Part shown: piece after piece, positions 1-8,860 of the stretch
Layout: each line of letters opens with the position of its first letter
Position numbering within the stretch: the first letter of the stretch is position 1
Source of the DNA: Derxia lacustris
GTDB lineage: Bacteria > Pseudomonadota > Gammaproteobacteria > Burkholderiales > Burkholderiaceae_E
Assembly (NCBI RefSeq): GCF_002105195.1
Contig: NZ_MUHU01000050.1
Location: forward strand, 124,001 to 188,000
Reading direction: 5' to 3'
DNA length: 64,000 bases
Notes under the pieces: model-generated
What the model saw: the letters and a program-made list of their open reading frames with translations, nothing else
Database searches by the model: none
What the model was told of the DNA's origin: nothing
Position numbers and translations under genes: made by a program

Positions 1-53
1 GCGACGCCGCCGTGCTGCCCGAGTTCGCGCCCGGCGCCGCGGTCGAGGCCTGA
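1..53 (+). CDS. C-terminal end of an upstream gene (partial)
   Basis: An open frame enters from the left edge and stops at the TGA at 51-53, three bases before the next ATG. Only the last sixteen codons are visible (ending in APGAAVEA), too few to identify the protein. The very short gap to the crotonase gene indicates the same operon. In comparable clusters an acyl-CoA ligase often sits here, but that is only a guess from context. Confidence 0.5.
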   Translation, partial: DAAVLPEFAPGAAVEA

Positions 54-56
54 GCC

Positions 57-863
57 ATGGACGACCGCAACCCGCAAGCCGCGTCGATCCTCGACTCGCT
101 CGACATGCTCAGCATCGACGCGAGCGGCCCCATTGCCCAGGTGCGCCTGCAACGCCCCGACAAGCGCAACGCGATCAGCGACGCCTTCATCGCGCAGATC
201 CACACCTGCTTCCTCAACCTGCCGGCCAGCGTGCGCGTGGTCGTGCTGAGCGGCGCCGGCAAGCATTTCTGCGCCGGGCTCGACCTGTCGGAGATGGGCG
301 AGCGCAGCGTCGCCGAGGGCATCGCGCATTCGCGCGCCTGGCATGCCGCCTTCGACGCGATCCAGTCCGGCCGCGTGCCGGTCATCGCGGTGCTGCACGG
401 CGCGGTCGTGGGCGGCGGGCTGGAACTGGCCAGCGCCTGCCACATCCGCGTGGCCGAGGCGACGACCTATTACGGCCTGCCCGAGGGCCAGCGCGGCATC
501 TTCGTGGGCGGCGGCGGCTCGGCGCGGCTGCCGCGCCTGATCGGCACGGCGCGCATGACCGACATGATGCTGACCGGCCGCGTGATCGACGCCGAGCTCG
601 GCGAGCGCATCGGGCTGTCGCAGTACGTGGTGCCGGCCGGCGAGGGCCTCGCGCGCGCCAGCGAGCTGGCGGCGCGCATCGCGAGCAATGCGCCGATGTC
701 GAACTTTGCCGTCATGCATGCGTTGCCGCGCATCGCCGAGCTGCCGCAGGCCGAGGGCCTGTTCGTCGAGGCGCTGATGTCGTCGATCACCCAGGCCGAG
801 CCAGACGCAAAGGAGCGCGTGCGCGCCTTTCTCGACGGCCGCGCGGGCAAGGTCGGGGTCTGA
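57..863 (+). CDS. Enoyl-CoA hydratase/isomerase (crotonase) family protein
   Basis: A 268-residue crotonase-fold enzyme expected to hydrate or cleave a CoA thioester in the cytoplasm. The oxyanion-hole segments are visible as HFCAGLDLSEM (about residues 70-80) and GAVVGGGLELASAC (about 115-128). Both glutamates used by classical enoyl-CoA hydratases are kept, at about E123 (in LELAS) and E143 (in GLPEGQRG). The GIFVGGGGSARLPRLIG segment is the usual crotonase helix. The gene starts three bases after the preceding stop, and its own stop abuts the LivH start, so it belongs to the transporter/acyl-CoA dehydrogenase operon. The substrate is not evident; an aromatic or branched acyl-CoA is likely from context. 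Confidence 0.85.
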   Translation: MDDRNPQAASILDSLDMLSIDASGPIAQVRLQRPDKRNAISDAFIAQIHTCFLNLPASVRVVVLSGAGKHFCAGLDLSEMGERSVAEGIAHSRAWHAAFDAIQSGRVPVIAVLHGAVVGGGLELASACHIRVAEATTYYGLPEGQRGIFVGGGGSARLPRLIGTARMTDMMLTGRVIDAELGERIGLSQYVVPAGEGLARASELAARIASNAPMSNFAVMHALPRIAELPQAEGLFVEALMSSITQAEPDAKERVRAFLDGRAGKVGV

Positions 864-1901
864 ATGGACGCCTCCATCGCCGGCATCCTCGCGTTCGACG
901 GCGTGACCAGCGGCGCGGTCTATGCGCTGCTGGCCATCGCGACCGTGCTGGTGTTCGCCGTCACGCGCGTGATCTTCCTGCCGCAGGGCGAGTTCGTCGC
1001 CTACGGCGCGCTCACGCTCGGCATGTTCCAGACCGGCCACACGCCGGGCACGGTGTGGCTGCTGCTGGCGCTGACCGCGTTTGCCGCCGTCACCGATTGC
1101 ATCGGGCTGTGGCGCGCGGGCCAGCGGCTTGCCGCGCTGGCGCGCCATCTGCGCACGCTGGCGCTGTGGCCGCTGCTGATCTCGGCGCTGTCGATCTGGG
1201 CCGCGCCGCGCCACTGGCCGCTGCTCGCGCAGGCGGCGCTCACGCTCGGCCTGGTCACGCCGCTCGGCAGCCTGGTCTGGCGCATCGCCTTCCGCGCGCT
1301 GGCCGATGCAAGCGTGCTGGCGCTGCTCATCGTCTCGGTCGGCGTGCATTTCATGCTGACCGGGCTGGCGCTGCTGTTCTTCGGCGCCGAGGGCTATCGC
1401 AATCCGAGCTTCTGGGACGAGCGCTGGTCGCTCGGCGCGCTGACGCTGTCGGGTCAGACGCTGATCATGCTGCTCGCATCAGCCGCGCTGATCGCGCTGC
1501 TGGCGGTCTTCTTCGACCGCACGCTGGTCGGCAAGGCGCTGCGCGCGACCGCCGTCAACCGGCTCGGCGCGCGGCTCGTCGGCATCTCGACCGAGACCGC
1601 CGGGCGCGTGAGTTTCATGATGGCCGCCTTCATCGGCGCGCTGTCCGGCCTGCTCATCGGGCCGACGACGACGGTGTTCTACGACACCGGCTTCCTCATC
1701 GGGCTCAAGGGCTTCGTCGCGGCGGTGTTCGGCGGGCTGGCGAGCTATCCGCTGGCCGCGCTCGGCGCGGTGCTGCTCGGGCTGGTGGAGTCGTTCGGCG
1801 CCTTCCAGGCCAGCGCCTACAAGGAAGTCATCGTCTTCACCGCGATCCTGCCGGTGCTGCTGTGGCGCTCGCTGCGCGACCCCGGGCACGAGGAGCACTG
1901 A
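864..1901 (+). CDS. livH: Branched-chain amino acid-type ABC transporter permease (LivH family)
   Basis: A 345-residue inner-membrane permease of the LivH type. It opens with the family-typical segment GVTSGAVYALLAIATVLVFA, and the conserved cytoplasmic coupling loop ALRATAVNRLGARLVGIS lies at about residues 225-242. It is longer than a standard LivH (around 290 residues) because of an extra hydrophobic/basic stretch at about 60-130. The ATG follows the crotonase stop with no gap. With the next two genes it would form a HAAT importer. No periplasmic binding protein is present in the window, so specificity is unknown; such importers next to CoA-thioester enzymes often carry aromatic or dicarboxylic acids. 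Confidence 0.88.
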   Translation: MDASIAGILAFDGVTSGAVYALLAIATVLVFAVTRVIFLPQGEFVAYGALTLGMFQTGHTPGTVWLLLALTAFAAVTDCIGLWRAGQRLAALARHLRTLALWPLLISALSIWAAPRHWPLLAQAALTLGLVTPLGSLVWRIAFRALADASVLALLIVSVGVHFMLTGLALLFFGAEGYRNPSFWDERWSLGALTLSGQTLIMLLASAALIALLAVFFDRTLVGKALRATAVNRLGARLVGISTETAGRVSFMMAAFIGALSGLLIGPTTTVFYDTGFLIGLKGFVAAVFGGLASYPLAALGAVLLGLVESFGAFQASAYKEVIVFTAILPVLLWRSLRDPGHEEH

Positions 1902-1902
1902 G

Positions 1903-3684
1903 ATGGCCTTCGCTCCCTCGCGCCGCGCGCTCGCGGTCGGCGCGGTCGTGCTGCTCGCGCTGCTGCCGCAACTGCCGCTGCCCGATTTCTGGATCACCCA
2001 GCTCGACGCCATCGGCCTGACCGCGCTTGCGGTGCTGGGCCTCGTGCTGCTCACCGGCGTCGGCGGCCTGACCTCGTTCGGGCAGGCGGCGTTCGTCGGC
2101 GTCGGCGCCTACACGAGCGCGCTGCTGACCACGCGCTATGGCGTGTCGCCCTGGCTCACGCTGTTCGCAAGCGTGGCGGTCGCGGTCGCGGCGGCGCTGC
2201 TGCTCGGCTGGCTCACGCTGCGCATGTCGGGCCATTACCTGCCGCTCGCGACGATCGCCTGGGGCCTGGTGGCCTATTACCTGATGGGCAATGTCGAGGC
2301 GCTCGGCAAGTACGACGGCCTGCTCGGCATTCCGCCGCTCAGCCTGTTCGGCGTCGAGCTGCGCGACAACCGCAGCCTCTACTACCCGATCTGGACGCTG
2401 GCGCTGCTGGCGGCCTGGGGCGTGGTCAACCTGCTCGATTCGCGGCCCGGCCGCGCGATCCGCGCGCTCAAGGGCGCCACCACCATGGCCGAGGCGATGG
2501 GCGTGCCGACCTTCCGCTACAAGGTCGCGATCTTCGTGCTCGCGGCGGTGTTCGCGGCGCTGTCGGGCTGGCTGTTCGCGCACTTCCAGCGCACGGTCAA
2601 TCCGTCGCCGTTCGGCATGCACATGGGCATCGAGTACCTGTTCATGGCGGTGCTCGGCGGCGTGGGCGAGGTCGGCGGCGCCTTCGTCGGCGCGGCGGCG
2701 GTCAGGCTGCTGGAGGACCGCTTGCAGGTGTGGCTGCCAAGCCTGCTCGGCACCGGCGGCAGCGCCGAGATCGTGGTGTTCGGCGCGGTCATCATCGCGA
2801 TGCTGCGGTTCGCGCCGCAGGGGCTGTGGCCGATGCTCGCGGCGCGCCTGCCCGCCGCGACTCGCCCGCGCGACCGGGACGGGGCTGCGCCGCTCGCGCG
2901 CCATGCGGCGCCGGCCGCCGCCGGCAGCGGACCGCTGCTCGACGTGAAGGCCATCCGCAAGCAGTTCGGCGGGCTGGTCGCGGTCAACGATGTGAGCTTC
3001 AGCGTCGGGCGCGGCGAGATCGTCGGGCTCATCGGCCCCAACGGCGCGGGCAAGTCCACCACCTTCAACCTGCTGACCGGCGTGCTGTTCGCGAGCGGCG
3101 GCGAGGTGCGGCTCGCGGGTCGGCGCATCGACGGCCTCAGCTCGCGCGCCATCGCGGCGCTCGGCGTGTCGCGCAGCTTCCAGCACGTCAAGATGATTCC
3201 GGGCATGACGGTGCTGGAGAACGTCGCGCTCGGCGGCCATCTGCGCAGCGGCGGCGGCATCGTGCGCGCGATGCTGCGGCTCGACCGCGCCGAGGAACGC
3301 AGCCTGCTGGCCGAGGCCGGGCGCCAGCTCGACCGCATCGGCATGGCGGCGCTGGCCGGCGAGCCGGCCGGCAATCTCGCGCTCGGCCAGCAGCGGCTGA
3401 TGGAGATCGCCCGCGCGCTGATGACCGACCCGGCGCTGCTGCTGCTCGACGAGCCGGCGGCCGGCCTGCGCCATCAGGAGAAGCAGGCGCTCGGCCGCGT
3501 GCTGGCGCAACTGCGCGGCGAGGGCATGAGCCTGCTGCTGGTCGAGCACGACATGGATTTCGTGATGGGCCTGACCGATCGCATCGTGGTGATGGAGTTC
3601 GGCACCCGGCTCATCGAGGGCACGCCGGCCGAGGTGCGCGCCAGCCCGGCGGTGCGCGCCGCCTATCTCGGCACCGAGCATTGA
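1903..3684 (+). CDS. Fused LivM permease and LivG ATPase of the same ABC importer
   Basis: One 593-residue polypeptide holds two transporter parts. Residues 1 to about 320 are a LivM-type permease with many hydrophobic helices, including GLTSFGQAAFVGVGAYTSAL and the coupling loop RAIRALKGATTMAEAMGV. After a proline/alanine/arginine-rich linker (about 322-346) comes a LivG-type ATPase: Walker A GPNGAGKST at about 378-386, a degenerate signature LALGQQRLMEIARAL, Walker B LLLLDEPAAGL at about 513-523, and the LVEHDMDFVM switch segment. The frame is open throughout and both halves look intact, so this is a real fusion. It starts two bases after livH ends. Confidence 0.9.
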   Translation: MAFAPSRRALAVGAVVLLALLPQLPLPDFWITQLDAIGLTALAVLGLVLLTGVGGLTSFGQAAFVGVGAYTSALLTTRYGVSPWLTLFASVAVAVAAALLLGWLTLRMSGHYLPLATIAWGLVAYYLMGNVEALGKYDGLLGIPPLSLFGVELRDNRSLYYPIWTLALLAAWGVVNLLDSRPGRAIRALKGATTMAEAMGVPTFRYKVAIFVLAAVFAALSGWLFAHFQRTVNPSPFGMHMGIEYLFMAVLGGVGEVGGAFVGAAAVRLLEDRLQVWLPSLLGTGGSAEIVVFGAVIIAMLRFAPQGLWPMLAARLPAATRPRDRDGAAPLARHAAPAAAGSGPLLDVKAIRKQFGGLVAVNDVSFSVGRGEIVGLIGPNGAGKSTTFNLLTGVLFASGGEVRLAGRRIDGLSSRAIAALGVSRSFQHVKMIPGMTVLENVALGGHLRSGGGIVRAMLRLDRAEERSLLAEAGRQLDRIGMAALAGEPAGNLALGQQRLMEIARALMTDPALLLLDEPAAGLRHQEKQALGRVLAQLRGEGMSLLLVEHDMDFVMGLTDRIVVMEFGTRLIEGTPAEVRASPAVRAAYLGTEH

Positions 3685-3694
3685 AGGGGGCGGG

Positions 3695-4531
3695 ATGAAT
3701 CCAGTGAATAGGCGCGGCAGTGTCGAAGCAAGCGTGCCGAAGCCCGCGCCGGCGCTGCTGAGGGTGGAGGAACTGCGCGCCGGTTACGGCAAGGCCGAGG
3801 TGCTGGCGGGCCTGAGCTTCAGCGCGCGCGCCGGGTCGGTCGTGACCATCATCGGGCCGAACGGCGCCGGCAAGTCGACCACGCTGAACGCGCTGATCGG
3901 CGCGATTCCGGCGCAGGGCCGCATCGTCTTCGACGGCAGCGACCTGACGCGCGCCACGCTCGAAGAGCGCGTGATGCTCGGCATGGCGCTGGTGCCCGAG
4001 CGCCGCGAGCTGTTCGGCACGATGCCGGTCGAGGACAACCTGCTGCTCGGCGGCTGGCGCCAGATGCGGCTGCGCAACCACGGCTGGCGCGGCGCGCTCG
4101 ACGAGGTCTACGAGCGCTTTCCGCGCCTGAAGGAACGCCGCGCGCAGGCCGCCGGCACGCTGTCGGGCGGCGAGCGCCAGATGCTCGCGATCGGCCGCGC
4201 GCTGATGGGCCGGCCGCGCCTGCTGATGCTCGACGAGCCGAGCCTGGGCCTCGCGCCGCGGATCACGCGCGAGATCTTTTCCATCGTCGAGGCGCTGCGC
4301 GCGACCGGCGTGACGATCCTGCTGGTCGAGCAGAACGCGCGCGCCGCGCTCGCCGTCGCCGATCACGCCCATGTGCTGGAGACCGGCGCCTTCGCGCTCC
4401 AGGGCCCGGCCGCGCAGCTCGCCGACGACCCGCGCGTGATCGAGACCTATCTCGGCGCCGCCGGCGGCCAGGGCTCGGTCGCGCCGGCTGCCATCCCCAC
4501 CGAATCCGGAGCCCGTCATGTGGCGCTATGA
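3695..4531 (+). CDS. livF: ABC transporter ATP-binding protein (LivF family)
   Basis: A 278-residue cytoplasmic ATPase that would pair with the LivG domain of the fused protein to energise import. Walker A (GPNGAGKST) is at about residues 54-62, the signature LSGGERQMLAIGRALM is intact, and Walker B LLMLDEPSLGL and LLVEQNARAAL follow; the last is diagnostic of LivF. The start was chosen at the ATG after the GGGGGCGG ribosome-binding stretch. The 3' end overlaps the next start by 14 bases, indicating translational coupling to the acyl-CoA dehydrogenase. Confidence 0.9.
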   Translation: MNPVNRRGSVEASVPKPAPALLRVEELRAGYGKAEVLAGLSFSARAGSVVTIIGPNGAGKSTTLNALIGAIPAQGRIVFDGSDLTRATLEERVMLGMALVPERRELFGTMPVEDNLLLGGWRQMRLRNHGWRGALDEVYERFPRLKERRAQAAGTLSGGERQMLAIGRALMGRPRLLMLDEPSLGLAPRITREIFSIVEALRATGVTILLVEQNARAALAVADHAHVLETGAFALQGPAAQLADDPRVIETYLGAAGGQGSVAPAAIPTESGARHVAL

Positions 4532-6284
4532 ACCCCCGCTGCGCGACATCCGCTTCGTCATCGACGAGGTGCTGGCCGCGCCGGCCGACTGGGCGCGGCT
4601 GCCGGCCTGCGCCGAGCTCGACGCCGACACCGCCGCCCAGGTCATCGGCGAGGCCGGCCGTTTCGCCGCCGAGGTGCTGGCGCCGATCAACGGCCCGGCC
4701 GATCTCGAAGGCTGCCGCTGGCGCGACGGCGCGGTGACGACGCCGGCCGGGTATGCAGAGGCATGGCGCGGCTTCGTCGACGCCGGCTGGCCCGCGCTCG
4801 CCTGCGACGCGGAGCTGGGCGGCCAGGGACTGCCGCAACTCGTCAACGCCGCCGTCTACGAAATGCTGACCGCCGCCAACCACGCCTGGACCATGTATCC
4901 GGGCCTGCTGCACGGCGCCTATGAATGCCTCAAGGCGCACGGCAGCGCCGCGCTGCGCGAACGCTGGCTGCCCGGCATCGTCAGCGGCGAGACGCTCGCG
5001 ACCATGTGCCTGACCGAGCCGCAGGCCGGCAGCGATCTGGGCCAGGTGCGCACGCGCGCGGTGCCGCAGCCCGACGGCAGCCTGCGCATCACTGGCGGCA
5101 AGATTTTCATCAGCGGCGGCGAGCACGACCTGACCGACAACATCGTTCACCTCGTGCTGTGCCGGCTGCCCGACGCGCCGGCCGGCAGCCGGGGACTGTC
5201 GCTCGCGCTCGTGCCCAAGCTGCTCGACGACGGCAGCCGCAACGCGCTGCGCTGCGACGGCATCGAAAAGAAGATGGGCATCAAGGGCAGCGCCACCTGC
5301 GTCATGAGCTTCGAGGGCGCGACCGGCTGGCTGATCGGCGAGCCGGGCCGTGGCCTGAACGCGATGTTCCTGATGATGAATGCGGCGCGACTGCTGGTCG
5401 GATTGCAGGGCCTCGGGCATCTGGAGATGGCGGCGCAGAACGCACGCTGCTACGCGCACGAGCGGCTGCAATCGAGGGCGCCCGGCAGCGACAGCCCGGC
5501 CGGCGATCCGATCGCGCTGCATCCGTCGATGCGCCGCGTGCTCAACCGCTTGCAGGCGCTGGTCGAGGGCCAGCGCGTGCTGGCCTATGCGACCGCGCAC
5601 TGGCTCGATCTGGCCGGGCACGACGCCGATCCGGCGGCGCGCCGGCGCGCGCAGGACCGCGCCGATCTGCTGACGCCGGTCGTCAAGGCCATGCTCACGC
5701 GCAACGGTTTTGCCGGCGCGAGCGAGGCCCTGCAGGTCTGGGGCGGCTACGGCTACATCCACGAATACGGCATCGAGCAGACGCTGCGCGACAGCCGCAT
5801 CGCGCTCATCTACGAGGGCACGAACGAGATCCAGGCGCTCGACCTCGTGCAACGCAAGATCCTCGGCGACGAGGGGCGGCGGCTCGGCGAGCTGCTCGAC
5901 GAACTGGCCGGCGAGGCGGTCGCGCCCGCGTCCGCGCCGGAAGAGCTGCAAGCCTTTGCGGGCGCGCTCGCCGCTGCCATCGGCGATTTCCGCTCGGCCA
6001 TCGGCGCGCTTGCCGATGCGGCGCGCACCGATCCAACCCATGCGCAGGCGGTTGCCGGCGAGGTGCTCGACGCCTTCGGTCTGGTGCTGCTCGGCTGGGC
6101 CTGGGCGCGCAGCGCGCGCATTGCGCTGGCCGCCGCCGAACGCCCCGGTGCCGACCGCGCCTGGCTGGCGCGCAAGCGCGCGACGGCCGCCTATGGCCGC
6201 GACTGGCTGCTGCCCGAACTCGCCACGCCGCTGCGGCTGATCCGCGCGCGCGGCCTGCTGCTGCCATCGGCGGCGCAAGCCTGA
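4518..6284 (+). CDS. Acyl-CoA dehydrogenase, long form with C-terminal extension
   Basis: A 588-residue FAD flavoenzyme that oxidises an acyl-CoA to the enoyl-CoA; the crotonase encoded earlier in the operon would act next. The start MWRYEPPLRDIRF matches the usual opening of the long family. CLTEPQAGSDLG and GGKIFISGGEHD are the flavin/substrate segments. The catalytic glutamate is expected at E433 within YEGTNEIQ, and QVWGGYGYIHEYGIEQTLRD is the C-terminal domain signature. The extra 130 or so residues at the end are typical of the 590-residue subfamily. The start lies within the livF 3' end. Confidence 0.88.
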   Translation: MWRYEPPLRDIRFVIDEVLAAPADWARLPACAELDADTAAQVIGEAGRFAAEVLAPINGPADLEGCRWRDGAVTTPAGYAEAWRGFVDAGWPALACDAELGGQGLPQLVNAAVYEMLTAANHAWTMYPGLLHGAYECLKAHGSAALRERWLPGIVSGETLATMCLTEPQAGSDLGQVRTRAVPQPDGSLRITGGKIFISGGEHDLTDNIVHLVLCRLPDAPAGSRGLSLALVPKLLDDGSRNALRCDGIEKKMGIKGSATCVMSFEGATGWLIGEPGRGLNAMFLMMNAARLLVGLQGLGHLEMAAQNARCYAHERLQSRAPGSDSPAGDPIALHPSMRRVLNRLQALVEGQRVLAYATAHWLDLAGHDADPAARRRAQDRADLLTPVVKAMLTRNGFAGASEALQVWGGYGYIHEYGIEQTLRDSRIALIYEGTNEIQALDLVQRKILGDEGRRLGELLDELAGEAVAPASAPEELQAFAGALAAAIGDFRSAIGALADAARTDPTHAQAVAGEVLDAFGLVLLGWAWARSARIALAAAERPGADRAWLARKRATAAYGRDWLLPELATPLRLIRARGLLLPSAAQA

Positions 6285-6428
6285 CGCGCCCGCGAACCGC
6301 ATCGCATCCGGCCGCGTGCCGTTCCCCGTCGTCGATGGCGGCGAAGGGAGCGGCGCGCGGCCATCACAGGGCCATGCCGGCGCAGACCCGGCGTGCCCAT
6401 CGCCACCAGAGAGACGGAGACAAGACAG

Positions 6429-7568
6429 ATGGCCAAGACCAACAAGCCAGGGCGCGCCGGCCCCACCCTGATCGCGGCGGCGCTGCTCGCCGGCGCAAGC
6501 GCGGGCGCCGCCGCGCAGCAGGTCACGCTCTACGGCTCGATCGATACCGGCATCGAGCACATCACCAATGCGCGCGGCGACGGCGGCAGCTTCACGCGCG
6601 TGCCGTCGATCACCGGCACGCAGGCGTCGCGCGTGGGCGTGCGCGGCGAGGAGGAGCTGGGGGATGGCCTCAAGGCGCTGTTCGTCATTGAGAACGGCTT
6701 CAACGCCGACACCGGCGCGGCCGGGCAGGGCGGGCGTACCTGGGGCCGCCAGGCCTTCGTCGGCGTCAGCTCGGCGGCCTGGGGCCAGCTCAGCGTCGGG
6801 CGCCAGTACACGATGATCAACTACCCGCTGCTCAGCGGCGACATCATGGGACCGAACATCTACGGCCTCGGCTCGCTCGACAGCTATCTGCCGGCGGCGC
6901 GCTCGGACAACACGCTCGCCTATCGGCACAAGCTCGGCGGCCTGGGCTTCGGCGCGACCTATTCCACCGGCCGCGACACGGTCGGCACCGGCACCACCAG
7001 CTGCGCCGGCGAGGGCGCGGCCGGGCCGGTCGCCTGCCGGCAGATGTCGGCGATGGCGCAGTACGACGGCGCGGCCTGGGGCGTGGGCTATGCCTATGAC
7101 GAGATGCGCGGCGGCGGCACGCTGGGCGCGACCTTCTACAACGGCGCGGCCGGCATCGCGATGCCGCTGTCGAGCGACAAGGACGCGCGCCATCTGCTCA
7201 CGGCCTATGTGAAGTTCGGCGGCACCAAGGTGGCCGGCGGCGTGCTCGCGCGGCGCGTCAACACCAGCGTGACCGATGTCGATTCCAATACCTGGTTCAT
7301 TGGCGCCTCGTATCCGCTGACCGCCGCGTGGACCGTGGATGCCGAGGCGATCCGCATCCTCAACACCGACCAGAACCGCAGCGGCTCGATGCTCGCGGCG
7401 CGCGCGCTGTATGCGTTCAGCAAGCGCACGGCGGCCTATGCCCAGCTCGGCTTCCTCGACAACAACAAGGGCGCGCAGTACCAGGTCAGCTCGGGCGGTG
7501 GCGGCACCGTGCCGGCGCCCGGCGACAACCAGCTCGGCAGTTTCGTGGGCCTGCGCCACACGTTCTGA
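6429..7568 (+). CDS. Gram-negative porin (beta-barrel outer-membrane channel)
   Basis: A 379-residue outer-membrane porin of the betaproteobacterial OmpC-like family. A signal peptide ends near GASAGAAAQ and is followed by the family opening QVTLYGSIDTGIEH. GVRGEEELGDGLKALFVIENGF and WGRQAFVGVSS are typical strands, and the protein ends in FVGLRHTF with the terminal phenylalanine needed for assembly. The internal ATG at 6429 was chosen over an upstream in-frame ATG at 6393 because a GGAG-containing ribosome-binding stretch precedes it by about ten bases and the signal peptide then has normal length. It probably admits the substrates of the preceding importer. Confidence 0.88.
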   Translation: MAKTNKPGRAGPTLIAAALLAGASAGAAAQQVTLYGSIDTGIEHITNARGDGGSFTRVPSITGTQASRVGVRGEEELGDGLKALFVIENGFNADTGAAGQGGRTWGRQAFVGVSSAAWGQLSVGRQYTMINYPLLSGDIMGPNIYGLGSLDSYLPAARSDNTLAYRHKLGGLGFGATYSTGRDTVGTGTTSCAGEGAAGPVACRQMSAMAQYDGAAWGVGYAYDEMRGGGTLGATFYNGAAGIAMPLSSDKDARHLLTAYVKFGGTKVAGGVLARRVNTSVTDVDSNTWFIGASYPLTAAWTVDAEAIRILNTDQNRSGSMLAARALYAFSKRTAAYAQLGFLDNNKGAQYQVSSGGGGTVPAPGDNQLGSFVGLRHTF

Positions 7569-7569
7569 T

Positions 7570-7803
7570 TCGCAGTGCGCGCCGCGTGGCGGGCGCGCCA
7601 TAAGCCCGATCCACCCGCAGCGCCGAGGGGCGCTTGCGCGGTGGCCCGCCCGTCAGGCGCGGCAGATGGATCGCATCGAGCACCTCCAGCATGTGTGCCA
7701 GGTCGGCGCACTGGCCGGCCGTCTCGATCAGCCGTGCGCCGCTCGCGCTGCGACGGGCCTTGATGTGCGTGGCGTCGAACGCCGCACCGTCCCAGTCGCC
7801 CAT
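7570..7803 (-). pseudogene. IS5-like transposase remnant with internal deletion
   Basis: The minus strand encodes MGDWDGAAFDATHIKARRS, matching the start of the catalytic segment of IS5-family transposases (a DATHIKAHRSASGA-type motif). It jumps directly to a more distal transposase-like segment, AHMLEVLDAIHLPRL then GPPRKRPSALRVDRAYG, as in the DR(A/G)Y region. The glycine-rich block normally between these (KGG...STKIH) is absent, and no full-length transposase or flanking inverted repeat is visible. The remnant starts immediately after the porin stop and fills most of the 316-base gap before the SDR gene. It marks an old insertion near the scar zone further right. Confidence 0.6.
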
Positions 7804-7884
7804 CGCAGGACGGCGGCCCGGGCACATTCTTGTCCTCATGGCAGGCCCGACTGACGCCACGCGCGCCGCCTGCCTAGTCTGGCC

Positions 7885-8784
7885 ATGAAGGCGGCGCAGC
7901 CCGCGCCGCTCCATGCCGCCCTGACCATGACCGCTTCCCATGCCTGCGCGCAGGTTCTCCGGCCCGCGCTCGATCCCACCCCCGACCAGCTCGCCGCCAC
8001 CGCCGCGCGCGCCCGTCACCAGCAACGTCTCGCCGGCAAGGTCGCGGTCGTGACCGGCATCGGCAGCGGCATCGGGCGCGGCATCGCGCTGATGTTCGCG
8101 CGCCAGGGCGCACGCGTGGTCGGCTGCGACATCGACGCCGCCGCGCTCGCCGCGACACTGGCCACCGCCAAGACCGAAGGGCTCGACCTGCAAGGGCATG
8201 CGGCGCTCGACCTCACCGTCGAGGGCGGGGCCGACCGACTCATGGCCGCCGCCGTCGCACGCCATGGCGGCATCGACATCCTGGTCAACGCCGCCGCCTT
8301 CTGCGTGTTCGAGCCGGTCGATCGCATGTCACTCGACGGCTGGCGCAATTCGCTGCGCGGCGAGCTGGACATCGTCTTTCTCGCCTGCCGCGCGGCCTGG
8401 CCGCATCTGGTCGCGCGCGGCGGCGGTGCGATCCTCAATTTCGCCTCGGTGAATGCGTACATGGCGCTCGACGGCTCGGCCGCCGTCGCGCATTGCGCCG
8501 GCAAGGGCGGCGTGCTGGCGATGACGCGCCAGCTCGCGATGGAAGGCGGACCGCACGGCATCCGCGCCAACACGATTTCGCCGGGCTTCATCGTCACGGG
8601 CGCGACGCGGCGCCATCTGGACGCGGTGCCGACGCTGGTGGACGAGGTGCTGCGCAAGAAGATGATCCGGCGCGTCGGCCAGCCCGACGACATCGCCTGG
8701 GCCGCGACCTTCCTGTGCTCGGACGAGGCGTCGTGGGTGACGGCGTCGGATTTCGGCGTGGATGGCGGAGCGCGGGCCTGGTGA
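7885..8784 (+). CDS. SDR family oxidoreductase with His in place of the catalytic Tyr
   Basis: A 299-residue short-chain dehydrogenase. The nucleotide-binding motif VTGIGSGIGRGIA is at about residues 53-65, LVNAAAF is the NNAG equivalent and ISPGF is present. At the usual YxxxK position the protein reads H203-C-A-G-K207, so tyrosine is replaced by histidine with the lysine kept; related SDRs with this His variant are known to me only by general pattern. The start at 7885 gives a long N-terminal tail; an ATG at 7927 is an alternative. The gene stands alone after a transposase remnant, and its substrate is unknown. Confidence 0.75.
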   Translation: MKAAQPAPLHAALTMTASHACAQVLRPALDPTPDQLAATAARARHQQRLAGKVAVVTGIGSGIGRGIALMFARQGARVVGCDIDAAALAATLATAKTEGLDLQGHAALDLTVEGGADRLMAAAVARHGGIDILVNAAAFCVFEPVDRMSLDGWRNSLRGELDIVFLACRAAWPHLVARGGGAILNFASVNAYMALDGSAAVAHCAGKGGVLAMTRQLAMEGGPHGIRANTISPGFIVTGATRRHLDAVPTLVDEVLRKKMIRRVGQPDDIAWAATFLCSDEASWVTASDFGVDGGARAW

Positions 8785-8860
8785 GCCGGGCGCCGCCGGT
8801 CGCGGCGGCGGGCGCGTGCGGCAGCCGGGCGGCGGTCGGGCCGTGACCGGCGCGCGTGGC

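Noticed and set aside
470-886. Minus-strand open frame opposite the crotonase gene
   Set aside because: It is an antisense shadow produced by high GC content; no family motif is present, and the plus-strand gene is complete with catalytic residues.
1837-3681. Long minus-strand frame (over 600 codons) opposite the LivM-LivG fusion
   Set aside because: Its composition is dominated by Arg, Ala, His and Gln, typical of antisense of GC-rich coding DNA; the plus strand has clear ABC transporter motifs.
6393-6428. Upstream in-frame start for the porin
   Set aside because: It would add twelve residues before a normal signal peptide and lacks a ribosome-binding site; the start at 6429 fits better.
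4263-7601. Minus-strand frame of about 1,100 codons across the acyl-CoA dehydrogenase and porin
   Set aside because: It spans three real plus-strand genes and their gaps, has no recognisable domain and shows antisense composition.
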